Virus record (IMG/VR): IMGVR_UViG_3300035180_001452
Coordinates: 58,381-122,380 of that record
Length of the DNA stretch: 64,000 bases
Direction: 5' to 3' (one strand)
From: a virus
Under the pieces are notes generated by a model. It saw nothing but the letters and a program-made list of their open reading frames with translations. It had not been told where the DNA came from and ran no database searches. Numbering within the stretch: the stretch's first letter is position 1; every line of letters begins with the position of its first letter. The position numbers were made by a program, and so were the translations under genes. This document shows positions 25,998 through 31,796 of the stretch, piece after piece.

Positions 25998-26345
25998 ATG
26001 TCCAAGGTTAAGGAGTGGTTGGAGAAGCTTGCGGGGCTTTTGGCCCCAAAGGCGAGGATCGTGGAGAGCACGGCTACCGGTGACGATCAGACCGGCATCG
26101 TCACTGTCGCCCTTATCCAGGGCGATGCGCGCATCGAGATGGCGGTCAGCTATGACCGCCAGAATTTCCGGGTTGGCTTCTCCGTCAAGAAGGCGGAGGG
26201 CTACCCGGTCTCTTCTGGAAGCGTTACCTTCGAGAACAACTGGTACGAGGTTCATCTCGAGAATATTCTCGAGATGAAGTTCAAAAGTGCATCGATGATC
26301 CCGTGGGGGATCATCGGGGCTGAGATCGAGAAGGCTATCAGGTAG
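25998..26345 (+). CDS. Array family A protein, copy 1
   Basis: This 115-aa protein starts with an amphipathic helix (WLEKLAGLLAP), has a beta-rich middle, and closes with SMIPWGIIGAEIEKAIR, the family A signature: (S/A)-x-I/V-P/Q-W followed by a Lys/Glu helix. The DNA is almost continuous hairpins, such as GGCGGTCA/TGACCGCC and GATGATCCC/GGGATCATC (26294-26315). The stop codon lies in a 14-bp perfect hairpin at 26324-26356. A Shine-Dalgarno AGAAAGG follows leader L1. Four paralogs follow downstream. Function unknown. Confidence 0.75.
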   Translation: MSKVKEWLEKLAGLLAPKARIVESTATGDDQTGIVTVALIQGDARIEMAVSYDRQNFRVGFSVKKAEGYPVSSGSVTFENNWYEVHLENILEMKFKSASMIPWGIIGAEIEKAIR

Positions 26346-26359
26346 CCTTCTCGATCACC

Positions 26360-26389
26360 AAGGAGGAGGGGCTAACGCCCCTCCTTCTT
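26360..26389 (+). terminator. 3' hairpin T1
   Basis: AAGGAGGAGGGGC pairs with GCCCCTCCTTCTT around TAAC (one G-U pair). There is no U tract after it. First of fourteen copies. Confidence 0.7.
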
Positions 26390-26392
26390 GGG

Positions 26393-26427
26393 CTGAGTGC
26401 TTAGGGGACATGAGCCCCTGCACTCGG
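26393..26427 (+). promoter_or_regulatory. Leader hairpin L2
   Basis: Inner stem AGGGG/CCCCT here replaces the AGAGG/CCTCT seen in L4 and others, a compensated change. It precedes family A copy 2. Confidence 0.7.
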
Positions 26428-26440
26428 AAAGGAAAAGGAA

Positions 26441-26806
26441 ATGGAGTTGAAGATTGAGAAGTTTCTGCGCCTGGTGACGGGGCTTCTCCTGCCCCCCGAC
26501 ACGGTCTGTGTCGAGGAGACCGTGCTCGGTACTGACGAGTCGGGCATCGTGGGGTACATGTTCCAGATTGGCGAGGTCAACCTGGACGTTGCACTCACGA
26601 ACAACCGGGACGAGTGGACGTTCACCCTTGATACTATCAAGGGAGGTCGGAAGATCCTGATGGTCACCGTCTTGTACCAGCACGCGTGGTACAGCATGTC
26701 TATCCGGGCCAAGGACGTGGAGACGACCCGGAAGTTCCGGGATGCCTCGAGCATTCCCTGGGACGAGGTCGGGAAGGAGATCGGCAAGGCCCTCTCTGAC
26801 ATCTAG
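26441..26806 (+). CDS. Array family A protein, copy 2
   Basis: This 121-aa protein begins MELKIEKFLRLVTGLLLP, an amphipathic or hydrophobic helix shared with copy 3, and ends SSIPWDEVGKEIGKALSDI. The ribosome site GAAAGGAAAAGG precedes the ATG. The stop codon falls in a hairpin at 26787-26815 with AGGCCCTCTC/GAGAGGGCCT arms, the left arm being coding. Composition is GC-rich, unlike flanking phage genes. No catalytic motif; perhaps a small membrane-active or inhibitory protein, judging only from size and helix. Confidence 0.75.
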   Translation: MELKIEKFLRLVTGLLLPPDTVCVEETVLGTDESGIVGYMFQIGEVNLDVALTNNRDEWTFTLDTIKGGRKILMVTVLYQHAWYSMSIRAKDVETTRKFRDASSIPWDEVGKEIGKALSDI

Positions 26807-26821
26807 AGAGGGCCTGGGCCT

Positions 26822-26851
26822 AAGGAGGAGGGGCTAACGCCCCTCCTTCTT
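26822..26851 (+). terminator. 3' hairpin T2
   Basis: Same core as T1, extended by GCC/GGC outer pairs. Placed after family A copy 2. Confidence 0.7.
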
Positions 26852-26861
26852 GGGCTGAGCC

Positions 26862-26880
26862 AGAAGAATGTACCTCTGGC
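26862..26880 (+). promoter_or_regulatory. Leader hairpin E1
   Basis: A second leader type, a CCAGA/TCTGG stem around an A-rich loop, is followed by GGGAGGAGGTG. It is used by the three family E genes. Confidence 0.55.
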
Positions 26881-26899
26881 TTGGGAGGAGGTGAATAAA

Positions 26900-27037
26900 A
26901 TGGTGGGCCTCGTTGTGGTGGTAGTAGTTGTGGCGGGCCTGGTTAAGCTCCTCGAGTCGGTTCGTGAGGAGCAAAACCGTGCCCTCACCTTCTCCTTTAT
27001 GGAGATCATGAAGGAGGAGAAGGAGGAGGAGAAGTAA
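26900..27037 (+). CDS. Array family E small membrane protein, copy 1
   Basis: The ATG is preceded by a strong GGAGGAGG site and encodes 45 aa. The product has one hydrophobic segment (GLVVVVVVVAGLVKLL) and a charged Glu/Lys-rich tail, so it is a likely single-pass membrane peptide. The end of the gene forms GGAGGAGGAGAA/TTCTCCTCCTCC with the stop in the loop (27022-27049). A paralog lies at 29362. Toxin-like or holin-like peptides share this size and shape, but there is no evidence of function. Confidence 0.6.
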   Translation: MVGLVVVVVVVAGLVKLLESVREEQNRALTFSFMEIMKEEKEEEK

Positions 27038-27054
27038 TTCTCCTCCTCCAGCCT

Positions 27055-27084
27055 AAGGAGGAGGGGCTAACGCCCCTCCTTCTT
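27055..27084 (+). terminator. 3' hairpin T3
   Basis: Core identical to T1, 18 nt after the family E copy 1 stop. Confidence 0.7.
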
Positions 27085-27087
27085 GGG

Positions 27088-27122
27088 CTGAGTGTTTAGA
27101 GGACATGAGCCTCTGCACTCAG
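27088..27122 (+). promoter_or_regulatory. Leader hairpin L3
   Basis: CTGAGTG outer stem with AGAGG/CCTCT inner stem. It precedes family B copy 1. Confidence 0.7.
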
Positions 27123-27134
27123 AAAGGTAGGAAG

Positions 27135-27602
27135 ATGAAGCCTAGCAAGAAGATCCTTGCTGGGTTCCAGGTCCTCTTTGGATCTGGGATCCAGCAGGGG
27201 GTGACCCCAGAAGTTTGGGTCACTACCAGCAAGCGGACTTTTAAGATGGTCCGCTGTGACATCGGAACCCCCGTTGTGGGGGTCATCACCCGCAGCGGCT
27301 GGCAGGTTGCCGCTATCCAGTCCGAGGAGAAGTATGTCTGGCTCGCTCCTGGCGAGAGCGAGCCAAGGATCGGGTCTCTCGTCAAGCTCCTTCAGGAGTT
27401 CTTGAAGGATAAGGGTGATGGCGTGTTCGACATCATCCTTGCCTTCAAGAAGGAGGTCGAGGAGACCAAGGCTAGCAAGAAGGATGATGAGACCTTTATC
27501 GACCTGCTTTATAAGCAGGCCGAGATGGTCTCCTCAACCATCTCGAGCACGTACTCCAGCGTGGTGGAGTACGTTACCAACATCCCCAAGATTTTCTCGT
27601 AG
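27135..27602 (+). CDS. Array family B protein, copy 1
   Basis: This 155-aa protein has an N-terminal ILAGFQVLFGSGIQQGVTPEV, a central EEKYVWLAPGESEP, and a C-terminal EMVSSTISSTYSSVVEYV segment ending NIPKIFS. Copy 2 at 30566 is about the same length; copy 3 at 32451 lacks the last third. Coding hairpins include AGCAAG/CTTGCT at codons 4-9, AGCGGAC/GTCCGCT, and TGGCTCGCT/AGCGAGCCA. The stop is in a perfect 12-bp hairpin (27576-27613). Function unknown; probably soluble with a helical end. Confidence 0.75.
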   Translation: MKPSKKILAGFQVLFGSGIQQGVTPEVWVTTSKRTFKMVRCDIGTPVVGVITRSGWQVAAIQSEEKYVWLAPGESEPRIGSLVKLLQEFLKDKGDGVFDIILAFKKEVEETKASKKDDETFIDLLYKQAEMVSSTISSTYSSVVEYVTNIPKIFS

Positions 27603-27618
27603 GGGATGTTGGTAGCCT

Positions 27619-27648
27619 GAGGAGGAGGGGCTAACGCCCCTCCTTCTT
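27619..27648 (+). terminator. 3' hairpin T4
   Basis: Left arm starts GAGGAGGAGG; outer AGCC/GGCT pairs extend it. The 3' flank reads TTCTTAGGCT rather than TTCTTGGGCT. Confidence 0.7.
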
Positions 27649-27651
27649 AGG

Positions 27652-27686
27652 CTGAGTGTTTAGAGGACACGAGCCTCTGCACTCAG
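27652..27686 (+). promoter_or_regulatory. Leader hairpin L4
   Basis: Loop ACACGAG instead of ACATGAG, so the loop ATG is not conserved. It feeds noncoding module N1 rather than a normal gene. Confidence 0.7.
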
Positions 27687-27688
27687 AA

Positions 27689-27825
27689 AGGCAGTGCAAT
27701 GACTTGACTGCCTTGGATCGCTGATCGCTAGGCTAGTTAATGCTTTAGGGGCAGTATTAACTAGCTAGAGTGCAGCCTTGGTATTAAAGTGTGGCTGCAA
27801 TAGGGCTAACGCCCTTCCTTTTTAT
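27689..27825 (+). ncRNA. Noncoding module N1 with two-codon minigene
   Basis: An AGAAAGG site is followed by ATG-ACT-TGA (27699-27707) in the loop of GGCAGT/ACTGCC. Then come a 13-bp stem GCTAGTTAATGCT/AGTATTAACTAGC with a TTAGGGGC loop, a TGCAGCC/GGCTGCA stem, and an intrinsic terminator (GGGC-TAAC-GCCC then TTCCTTTTT). No longer frame is present. It is the first of five copies (27689, 29855, 31141, 32264, 32969). Either a regulatory RNA or a leader-peptide type element. Confidence 0.65.
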
Positions 27826-27826
27826 G

Positions 27827-27861
27827 CTGAGTGCTTAGAGGACATGAGCCTCTGCACTCAG
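27827..27861 (+). promoter_or_regulatory. Leader hairpin L5
   Basis: CTGAGTGC/GCACTCAG outer stem, AGAGG/CCTCT inner stem. It leads family C copy 1. Confidence 0.7.
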
Positions 27862-27875
27862 AAAGGAAGAAGAAG

Positions 27876-28286
27876 ATGAAGTTGTTGATCCGGCTGTTCA
27901 CGATGTATCTTGACTTCCTCCTTAAGAATTCAATGGAGGTAGTTAAGATGGAGGTAGTGGGCGGTAGCTTTGACATCGATTCCGTTCAGGATGGTGTCAG
28001 GCTCTCTGTTTCTGCAAAGCTTACCCAGGAAGGTATGCTTTTGCAGTATGTGTTGGGTTTTAAGGAAAGATACCTAGTAACGACACGTTTGGCAGGTAAT
28101 AGTGGATATGGACATAAGTCAATGGTGGCAAGGAAGCCACATGAGAAGAGAAAGATCCGTCTGGAGAGTCGGCTCCTCCAGACGGAGGATGAGGTCGTTC
28201 GGTTCCTCCAGCCAGGGGGAACCGATGAGGTTTCCGTTGAGGATGCTATGAAGATTCATAGCATCCTTATCTGGCTGGATGAGTAG
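27876..28286 (+). CDS. Array family C protein, copy 1
   Basis: This 136-aa protein opens MKLLIRLFTMYLDFLL, a hydrophobic amphipathic helix, and ends TDEVSVEDAMKIHSILIW. It is nearly collinear with copy 2 at 30042. A GAAAGGAAGAAGAAG site precedes the start. Hairpins in the CDS include CCGTCTGGAG/CTCCAGACGG. The final arm CTGGCTGG/CCAGCCAG (28271-28300) encloses the stop. Part of the middle (27950-28130) is more AT-rich and less folded than the rest. No known family. Confidence 0.72.
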   Translation: MKLLIRLFTMYLDFLLKNSMEVVKMEVVGGSFDIDSVQDGVRLSVSAKLTQEGMLLQYVLGFKERYLVTTRLAGNSGYGHKSMVARKPHEKRKIRLESRLLQTEDEVVRFLQPGGTDEVSVEDAMKIHSILIWLDE

Positions 28287-28303
28287 TTTCGACCAGCCAG
28301 CTT

Positions 28304-28333
28304 GAGAGGGAGGGGCTAACGCCCCTCCTTCTT
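28304..28333 (+). terminator. 3' hairpin T5
   Basis: Left arm variant GAGAGGGAGGGGC with the standard right arm; still paired through G-U. Confidence 0.65.
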
Positions 28334-28336
28334 GGG

Positions 28337-28370
28337 CTGAGCACTCTGGGGACATGAGCCCCTGTGCTTG
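28337..28370 (+). promoter_or_regulatory. Leader hairpin L6
   Basis: Outer arms are GAGCAC and GTGCTT instead of GAGTGC and GCACTC. Both arms changed together, which supports base pairing. Confidence 0.75.
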
Positions 28371-28383
28371 AAAGGAGACAGCG

Positions 28384-28803
28384 ATGCTATATGCTATCGC
28401 TGAGGCGTACCGAAGCATCTTCGGTGCGCCCGTCCACGAGACAATCGTGGACGGTATCCTCCACCAGGCTTTTCTGGTGGGGGATGGTGTGGTGGAGCTT
28501 TCGTTCCACCATACCATGGACAAGATGATGATGTCTATGGTCTTGTCCATTGTTCCGGCCTCGGTCGAGGTCGGATATGATGTTATCCTCAAGGACAACA
28601 TCGTGACTTTCCGTCTTGCCCTTTCCAAGGGCGAGCTTGACTCTGAGGAAGTTGCGCTTAGCGCGCAGCTTCCTTGTGGGGTGCACCCCATCAAGGTGTT
28701 CCTTCCTGGGAAGGAGGGACCTGTTCCCTCCTTCCTCAACCTCAGTGAGGAGCAGCACATGCTCCTCAAGGAGTGGACTAAGAAGTTGATGGGGAGCATG
28801 TAG
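28384..28803 (+). CDS. Array family D protein
   Basis: This 139-aa singleton has a GAAAGGAGACAGCG site before the ATG. The sequence begins with MLYAIAEAYRSIF, a short helix, then alternating beta segments, and ends LLKEWTKKLMGSM, a basic helix. Its DNA is among the clearest for the hairpin pattern: CCGTCCACGA/TCGTGGACGG (28430-28454), CCACCAG/CTGGTGG, ATGGACAAG/CTTGTCCAT, all perfect. There is no similarity I recognise to families A-C. Function unknown. Confidence 0.72.
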   Translation: MLYAIAEAYRSIFGAPVHETIVDGILHQAFLVGDGVVELSFHHTMDKMMMSMVLSIVPASVEVGYDVILKDNIVTFRLALSKGELDSEEVALSAQLPCGVHPIKVFLPGKEGPVPSFLNLSEEQHMLLKEWTKKLMGSM

Positions 28804-28810
28804 TGGTTTT

Positions 28811-28846
28811 GTATTACCGGGAAATGAGCTCACATCCCGGTAATAC
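28811..28846 (+). repeat. Intergenic hairpin element P1
   Basis: GTATTACCGGGA pairs with TCCCGGTAATAC over a loop containing ATGAGCTCACA. Relatives lie at 31104, 32906 and 33875. It sits between the family D stop and T6. Confidence 0.6.
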
Positions 28847-28868
28847 AGACGTAGCTAACTACTAGACT

Positions 28869-28898
28869 AAGGAGGAGGGGCTAACGCCCCTCCTTCTT
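28869..28898 (+). terminator. 3' hairpin T6
   Basis: The outer extension changes to AGAC/GGTCT from the usual GCC/GGC, a compensatory change that supports a real stem. Confidence 0.72.
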
Positions 28899-28901
28899 GG
28901 T

Positions 28902-28935
28902 CTGAGTGCTTAGGGGACATGAGCCCCTGCACTTG
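28902..28935 (+). promoter_or_regulatory. Leader hairpin L7
   Basis: AGGGG/CCCCT inner stem. The 3' arm ends GCACTTGG and the ribosome site is GAAGGAGAAGG. Confidence 0.68.
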
Positions 28936-28948
28936 GAAGGAGAAGGAA

Positions 28949-29269
28949 ATGGAGTTGAATATCGAGCAGATGATGTACAATCTGATTGCGGCCCTGCTTC
29001 CCGGAAACATTTCCGGGATCGATCGGACGCTCCAGATCAATGTCAAGACCATTGATTTGGCGCTCGGAGAGTTCGGTCTCGAGGGGATGCTTACTCTGGA
29101 AATCGTTGAGAATGACAACAAGCTCGTTAAGGTTGTTATTCGATACGAGGAGGGTGAGTACACTCTTGGCATCCGGACCAAGGAGATGCATACGATCCGG
29201 AAGTTCCGGGATATCTCGGTGATCCCCTGGAACACCATCACGGATGAGATCGAGGAGGCTATCAAGTAG
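28949..29269 (+). CDS. Array family A protein, copy 3
   Basis: This 106-aa protein begins MELNIEQMMYNLIAALLPG and ends SVIPWNTITDEIEEAIK. It is closest to copy 2 (shared IRTKEMHTIRKFRD versus IRAKDVETTRKFRD). The stop lies in a GAGGCTA/TAGCCTTCTC hairpin near 29250-29280. Family A has five members in this array, all around 106-127 aa and all with the W-containing C-terminal helix, which suggests one fold diversified by duplication. Confidence 0.75.
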   Translation: MELNIEQMMYNLIAALLPGNISGIDRTLQINVKTIDLALGEFGLEGMLTLEIVENDNKLVKVVIRYEEGEYTLGIRTKEMHTIRKFRDISVIPWNTITDEIEEAIK

Positions 29270-29283
29270 CCTTCTCGACCCCT

Positions 29284-29313
29284 AAGGAGGAGGGGCTAAC
29301 GCCCCTCCTTCTT
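29284..29313 (+). terminator. 3' hairpin T7
   Basis: Standard core, directly followed by the E-type leader stem. Confidence 0.7.
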
Positions 29314-29321
29314 GGGCTGAG

Positions 29322-29341
29322 CCAGAAGAATGTATCTCTGG
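29322..29341 (+). promoter_or_regulatory. Leader hairpin E2
   Basis: CCAGA/TCTGG stem, then GAGAGGAGGTG before the family E copy 2 start. Confidence 0.55.
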
Positions 29342-29361
29342 CTGGAGAGGAGGTGAATAAG

Positions 29362-29520
29362 ATGGATGTTCTCGCTGCTCTTCTGTCAGTCGTGGTTTTC
29401 GTAGCAGTAATGCTACGAGTACTCGGCTGTGCTCAGGAGGAGCATAAGCGGGTGATTACCAGCTCCTTCATCGAGGTTTGCAAGGCGATGAGGGAGGCGG
29501 AGGAGGCGGAGGAGAAATAA
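29362..29520 (+). CDS. Array family E small membrane protein, copy 2
   Basis: This 52-aa product has a hydrophobic segment LAALLSVVVFVAVMLRVLG and a Glu/Ala/Lys tail. It is related to copy 1 (QEEHKRVITSSFIEVCK versus REEQNRALTFSFMEIMK). It has a strong GAGGAGG site and is probably a single-pass membrane peptide. It is too short for length-based gene finders but is supported by its paralog, its conserved leader and T hairpins on both sides. Confidence 0.65.
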   Translation: MDVLAALLSVVVFVAVMLRVLGCAQEEHKRVITSSFIEVCKAMREAEEAEEK

Positions 29521-29533
29521 TCTCCTCTAGCCT

Positions 29534-29563
29534 GAGGAGGAGGGGCTAACGCCCCTCCTTCTT
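29534..29563 (+). terminator. 3' hairpin T8
   Basis: GAGGAGGAGG left arm, standard right arm, AGCC/GGCT extension. Confidence 0.7.
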
Positions 29564-29571
29564 GGGCTGAG

Positions 29572-29591
29572 CCAGAAGAATGTACCTCTGG
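29572..29591 (+). promoter_or_regulatory. Leader hairpin E3
   Basis: Third E-type leader, CCAGA/TCTGG, with ATGTACC in the loop as in E1. Confidence 0.55.
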
Positions 29592-29611
29592 CTGGAGAGG
29601 AGGTGAATAAG

Positions 29612-29767
29612 ATGACCGTCAAGATTTTCGATGGCTTTAATGCCGTGGTCGATGATGATGGCACCATCATCGGGTTCTATACGGACCCGGGTGTTCTCAT
29701 CGACCTTTGCCTTGACGAGGCTAATAATATTATTGGCTTCGTCAAGGCCAAGGAGGAGGAGAAGTAA
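29612..29767 (+). CDS. Small acidic protein with E-type leader
   Basis: This 51-aa protein (VKIFDGFNAVVDDDGTIIG, then a helix ending KAKEEEK) shares leader, ribosome site and the Glu/Lys end with family E but lacks a membrane helix; the body is soluble and acidic. The end folds as GAGGAGGAGAA/TTCTCCTCCTC with the stop in the loop. It could be an antagonist or partner of the membrane peptides, by analogy only. Confidence 0.6.
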   Translation: MTVKIFDGFNAVVDDDGTIIGFYTDPGVLIDLCLDEANNIIGFVKAKEEEK

Positions 29768-29784
29768 TTCTCCTCCTCCAGCCT

Positions 29785-29814
29785 GAGGAGGAGGGGCTAA
29801 CGCCCCTCCTTCTT
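29785..29814 (+). terminator. 3' hairpin T9
   Basis: Standard core with GAGGAGGAGG left arm. Confidence 0.7.
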
Positions 29815-29817
29815 GGG

Positions 29818-29852
29818 CTGAGTGTTTAGAGGACACGAGCCTCTGCACTCAG
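29818..29852 (+). promoter_or_regulatory. Leader hairpin L8
   Basis: ACACGAG loop as in L4; both lead N modules. Confidence 0.7.
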
Positions 29853-29854
29853 AA

Positions 29855-29989
29855 AGGCAGTGCAATGACTTGACTGCCTTGGATTGCTAGTTGCCAAGCT
29901 AGTTAATGCTAAGGGGCTAGTATTAACTAGCTTGAGTGCAGCCCTAGTACTAACGTGTGGCTGCAATAGGGCTAACGCCCTTCCTTTTT
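29855..29989 (+). ncRNA. Noncoding module N2 with two-codon minigene
   Basis: Minigene ATG-ACT-TGA at 29865-29873 in the GGCAGT/ACTGCC loop. Relative to N1 the loop of the large stem changes from CTTTAGGGGCAG to CTAAGGGGCTAG, with outer pairs kept. Ends in the GGGC-TAAC-GCCC intrinsic terminator. Confidence 0.65.
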
Positions 29990-29992
29990 ATA

Positions 29993-30027
29993 CTGAGTGC
30001 TTAGAGGACATGAGCCTCTGCACTCAG
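29993..30027 (+). promoter_or_regulatory. Leader hairpin L9
   Basis: AGAGG/CCTCT inner stem; leads family C copy 2. Confidence 0.7.
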
Positions 30028-30041
30028 AAAGGAAGAAGAAG

Positions 30042-30467
30042 ATGAAGCTGTTGGTCCGGCTGTTCGTGATGTACTTGGATTTTCTCCGCAGCGGCTTCGC
30101 GGAGGTTACCAAGCTTGAAGCTGGTGAGGAGGGCTTCAAGCTCGAGGCGGTGGATGCTTACGGAGGGATTGTTCTTACGACCTCTTTTGAGGTCGTTCCG
30201 ACAGGGGTTGTCCTTCAGTATGTTCTTCTTTACGAATCGCGCAACTATCTCATAACAACGCGATTCGTTGGGAATGACGGATGGTCGTTCAAGTCAATGA
30301 CGGCAACAAAGTCAAATCCGTCTGAGACTAGAAAGATCCGTCTAGAGACTCGCACCCTCCAGACGGAGGATGAGGTCGTTCGGTTCCTTCAACCAGAAGG
30401 GACCGATGAGGTTTCTGTCGAGGATGCTATGAAGATTCATAGCATTCTCGCGTGGCTGGTCGAGTAG
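30042..30467 (+). CDS. Array family C protein, copy 2
   Basis: This 141-aa protein is paralogous to the product at 27876 along its full length (MKLLVRLFVMYLDFL; KIRLETRTLQTEDEVVRFLQ; SVEDAMKIHSIL). In the shared FLQP segment the Leu-Gln codons change from CTC-CAG to CTT-CAA together with GGG to GAA in the opposite arm, so the stem is retained. Stop within the CTGGCTGG/CCAGCCAG hairpin. Function unknown. Confidence 0.72.
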   Translation: MKLLVRLFVMYLDFLRSGFAEVTKLEAGEEGFKLEAVDAYGGIVLTTSFEVVPTGVVLQYVLLYESRNYLITTRFVGNDGWSFKSMTATKSNPSETRKIRLETRTLQTEDEVVRFLQPEGTDEVSVEDAMKIHSILAWLVE

Positions 30468-30484
30468 TTTCGACCAGCCAGCCT

Positions 30485-30514
30485 AAGGAGGAGGGGCTAA
30501 CGCCCCTCCTTCTT
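30485..30514 (+). terminator. 3' hairpin T10
   Basis: AAGGAGGAGGGGC left arm, standard right arm. Confidence 0.7.
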
Positions 30515-30517
30515 GGG

Positions 30518-30552
30518 CTGAGTGTTTAGAGGACATGAGCCTCTGCACTCAG
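30518..30552 (+). promoter_or_regulatory. Leader hairpin L10
   Basis: AGAGG/CCTCT inner stem; ribosome site AGAAAGGGGAGG before family B copy 2. Confidence 0.7.
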
Positions 30553-30565
30553 AAAGGGGAGGCAT

Positions 30566-31018
30566 ATGACGCCTCGCGAGAAGTACCTCGCGGGGTTCCA
30601 GGTCCTCTTTGGACCTGGAATTCCACGGGGTGTCACCCCCGAGGTCCGCATTGCCGTTGGTAAGCGGACCAGCACGATGGTGCGATGCACCATCGGGACC
30701 CCCATTGTGGGGGTCATCGTCCGCGAGGGCTGGATGGTCGCAAAGATCCAGCCTGAGGAGAAGTATGTCTGGCTCGCTCCTAATGAGAGCGAGCCAAGCG
30801 TTGGTTCTCTCACTCAGCTCCTTCAGGGGTTCCTGAAGGACAAGGGGTGCGTGTTCGATCTCCTTCTTGAGTTCAAGAAGGAGATCGAGGAGTCCAAGGA
30901 GGATGTCACCTTCCTTGACTTGATGTACAAGCAGCTCGAGATGGTTGGTGATACCATCTCGAGCACGTACTCCACTATGCTGGAGTACGTTACCAACATC
31001 CCCAAGATTTTCTCGTAG
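30566..31018 (+). CDS. Array family B protein, copy 2
   Basis: This 150-aa paralog of the product at 27135 shares LAGFQVLFG, EEKYVWLAP, and the C-terminal YVTNIPKIFS. At codons 4-9 the arms are CGCGAG/CTCGCG where copy 1 has AGCAAG/CTTGCT: the Leu-Ala codons differ synonymously to match the other arm. Other stems: GATGGTGC/GCACCATC, CCAGGTCC/GGACCTGG. The stop lies in the ACCAACATCCCC hairpin as in copy 1. Function unknown. Confidence 0.75.
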   Translation: MTPREKYLAGFQVLFGPGIPRGVTPEVRIAVGKRTSTMVRCTIGTPIVGVIVREGWMVAKIQPEEKYVWLAPNESEPSVGSLTQLLQGFLKDKGCVFDLLLEFKKEIEESKEDVTFLDLMYKQLEMVGDTISSTYSTMLEYVTNIPKIFS

Positions 31019-31034
31019 GGGATGTTGGTAGCCT

Positions 31035-31064
31035 GAGGAGGAGGGGCTAACGCCCCTCCTTCTT
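31035..31064 (+). terminator. 3' hairpin T11
   Basis: Standard core, followed by another hairpin instead of a leader. Confidence 0.7.
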
Positions 31065-31069
31065 GGGCT

Positions 31070-31091
31070 GAGGAGATATTAGTATCTCCTC
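31070..31091 (+). repeat. Perfect hairpin after T11
   Basis: GAGGAGATA/TATCTCCTC around TTAG, 9 bp, in the spot where a leader hairpin normally starts. Confidence 0.5.
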
Positions 31092-31103
31092 TTATTACTT
31101 TGG

Positions 31104-31137
31104 TATTACCGGGAATGTGAGACACTCTCCGGTAATA
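31104..31137 (+). repeat. Intergenic hairpin element P2
   Basis: TATTACCGG/CCGGTAATA with inner GTG/CAC. It replaces leader L in front of module N3, so P and L seem interchangeable as 5' structures. Confidence 0.6.
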
Positions 31138-31140
31138 AGA

Positions 31141-31279
31141 AAGGAGTGGTAGAATGACTTGACTACCTAGTGACATCCGTAGCTAGGCTAGTTAATGCTA
31201 GGGGGCTAGTATTAACTAGCCAGAATGCAGCCCTAGTATTAACGTGTGGCTGCAATAGGGCTAACGCCCTTCCTTTTTA
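31141..31279 (+). ncRNA. Noncoding module N3 with two-codon minigene
   Basis: AAGGAG site, then ATG-ACT-TGA at 31154-31162 in the loop of GGTAG/CTACC. The arms differ from N1 (GGCAGT/ACTGCC) yet remain paired, while the minigene is unchanged. Same downstream stems and terminator as the other copies. Confidence 0.65.
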
Positions 31280-31281
31280 TA

Positions 31282-31316
31282 CTGAGTGTTTAGAGGACAT
31301 GAGCCTCTGCACTCAG
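31282..31316 (+). promoter_or_regulatory. Leader hairpin L11
   Basis: CTGAGTG outer, AGAGG/CCTCT inner; leads family A copy 4. Confidence 0.7.
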
Positions 31317-31330
31317 AAAGGCAGGAGAAG

Positions 31331-31699
31331 ATGAAGTTTGACGTTGTGGAAATGCTGGCATGGTTTGCCAGCATGTTGGGCGTATCCGCTGATACGTCCA
31401 ACATCGAGACCGGGATCTCTTCTCGGTCTAAGTATGCCTCCATCGATAAGACTATCGATGGGATTGCCTTCTCAATGAAGGCATCAGTGGCTCTGGACGG
31501 AGAGTGGTGTATTCTCGGCATGGTGGCCGAGAACAAGGAGGGTAGCTGTGCTACCCTCTCGGTCTGTGTCGACCGTGACGTTACGGTCGGGATGGAGGAT
31601 GGCAATGGTGTTTACACCGTTGCCATCTACGAGTCGGCTGCTGATGTTCCGTGGGAGGATATCAGCGACAAGGCTAACAAGGTCATCTCTAGCCTGTAG
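31331..31699 (+). CDS. Array family A protein, copy 4
   Basis: This 122-aa protein begins MKFDVVEMLAWFASML, a hydrophobic helix shared with copy 5, and ends with the family signature ADVPWEDISDKANKV. The gene is nearly all hairpins in a row: ATGCTGGCA/TGCCAGCAT (31352-31374), CCATCGAT/ATCGATGG, GCCTTC/GAAGGC, TTCTCGGC/GCCGAGAA, GAGGGTAGC/GCTACCCTC, CGACCGT/ACGGTCG, and GATGGCAA with inner GGTGT/ACACC. It is the best example of the pattern. Function unknown. Confidence 0.75.
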   Translation: MKFDVVEMLAWFASMLGVSADTSNIETGISSRSKYASIDKTIDGIAFSMKASVALDGEWCILGMVAENKEGSCATLSVCVDRDVTVGMEDGNGVYTVAIYESAADVPWEDISDKANKVISSL

Positions 31700-31714
31700 A
31701 GGTGGCTTTGGCCT

Positions 31715-31744
31715 GAGGAGGAGGGGCTAACGCCCCTCCTTCTT
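31715..31744 (+). terminator. 3' hairpin T12
   Basis: Standard core; 3' flank TTCTTAGGCT as in T4. Confidence 0.7.
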
Positions 31745-31747
31745 AGG

Positions 31748-31782
31748 CTGAGTGTTTAGAGGACATGAGCCTCTGCACTCAG
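31748..31782 (+). promoter_or_regulatory. Leader hairpin L12
   Basis: Identical in type to L11; leads family A copy 5. Confidence 0.7.
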
Positions 31783-31796
31783 AAAGGCAGGAGAAG

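Noticed and set aside
25938-29269. Start codons in the leader loop (ACATGAG), giving N-termini such as MSPCTQKG
   Set aside because: In frame only for some genes (25998, 27135, 28949), out of frame or ending at once for others, and absent where the loop is ACACGAG. The ATG after AGAAAGG is common to all.
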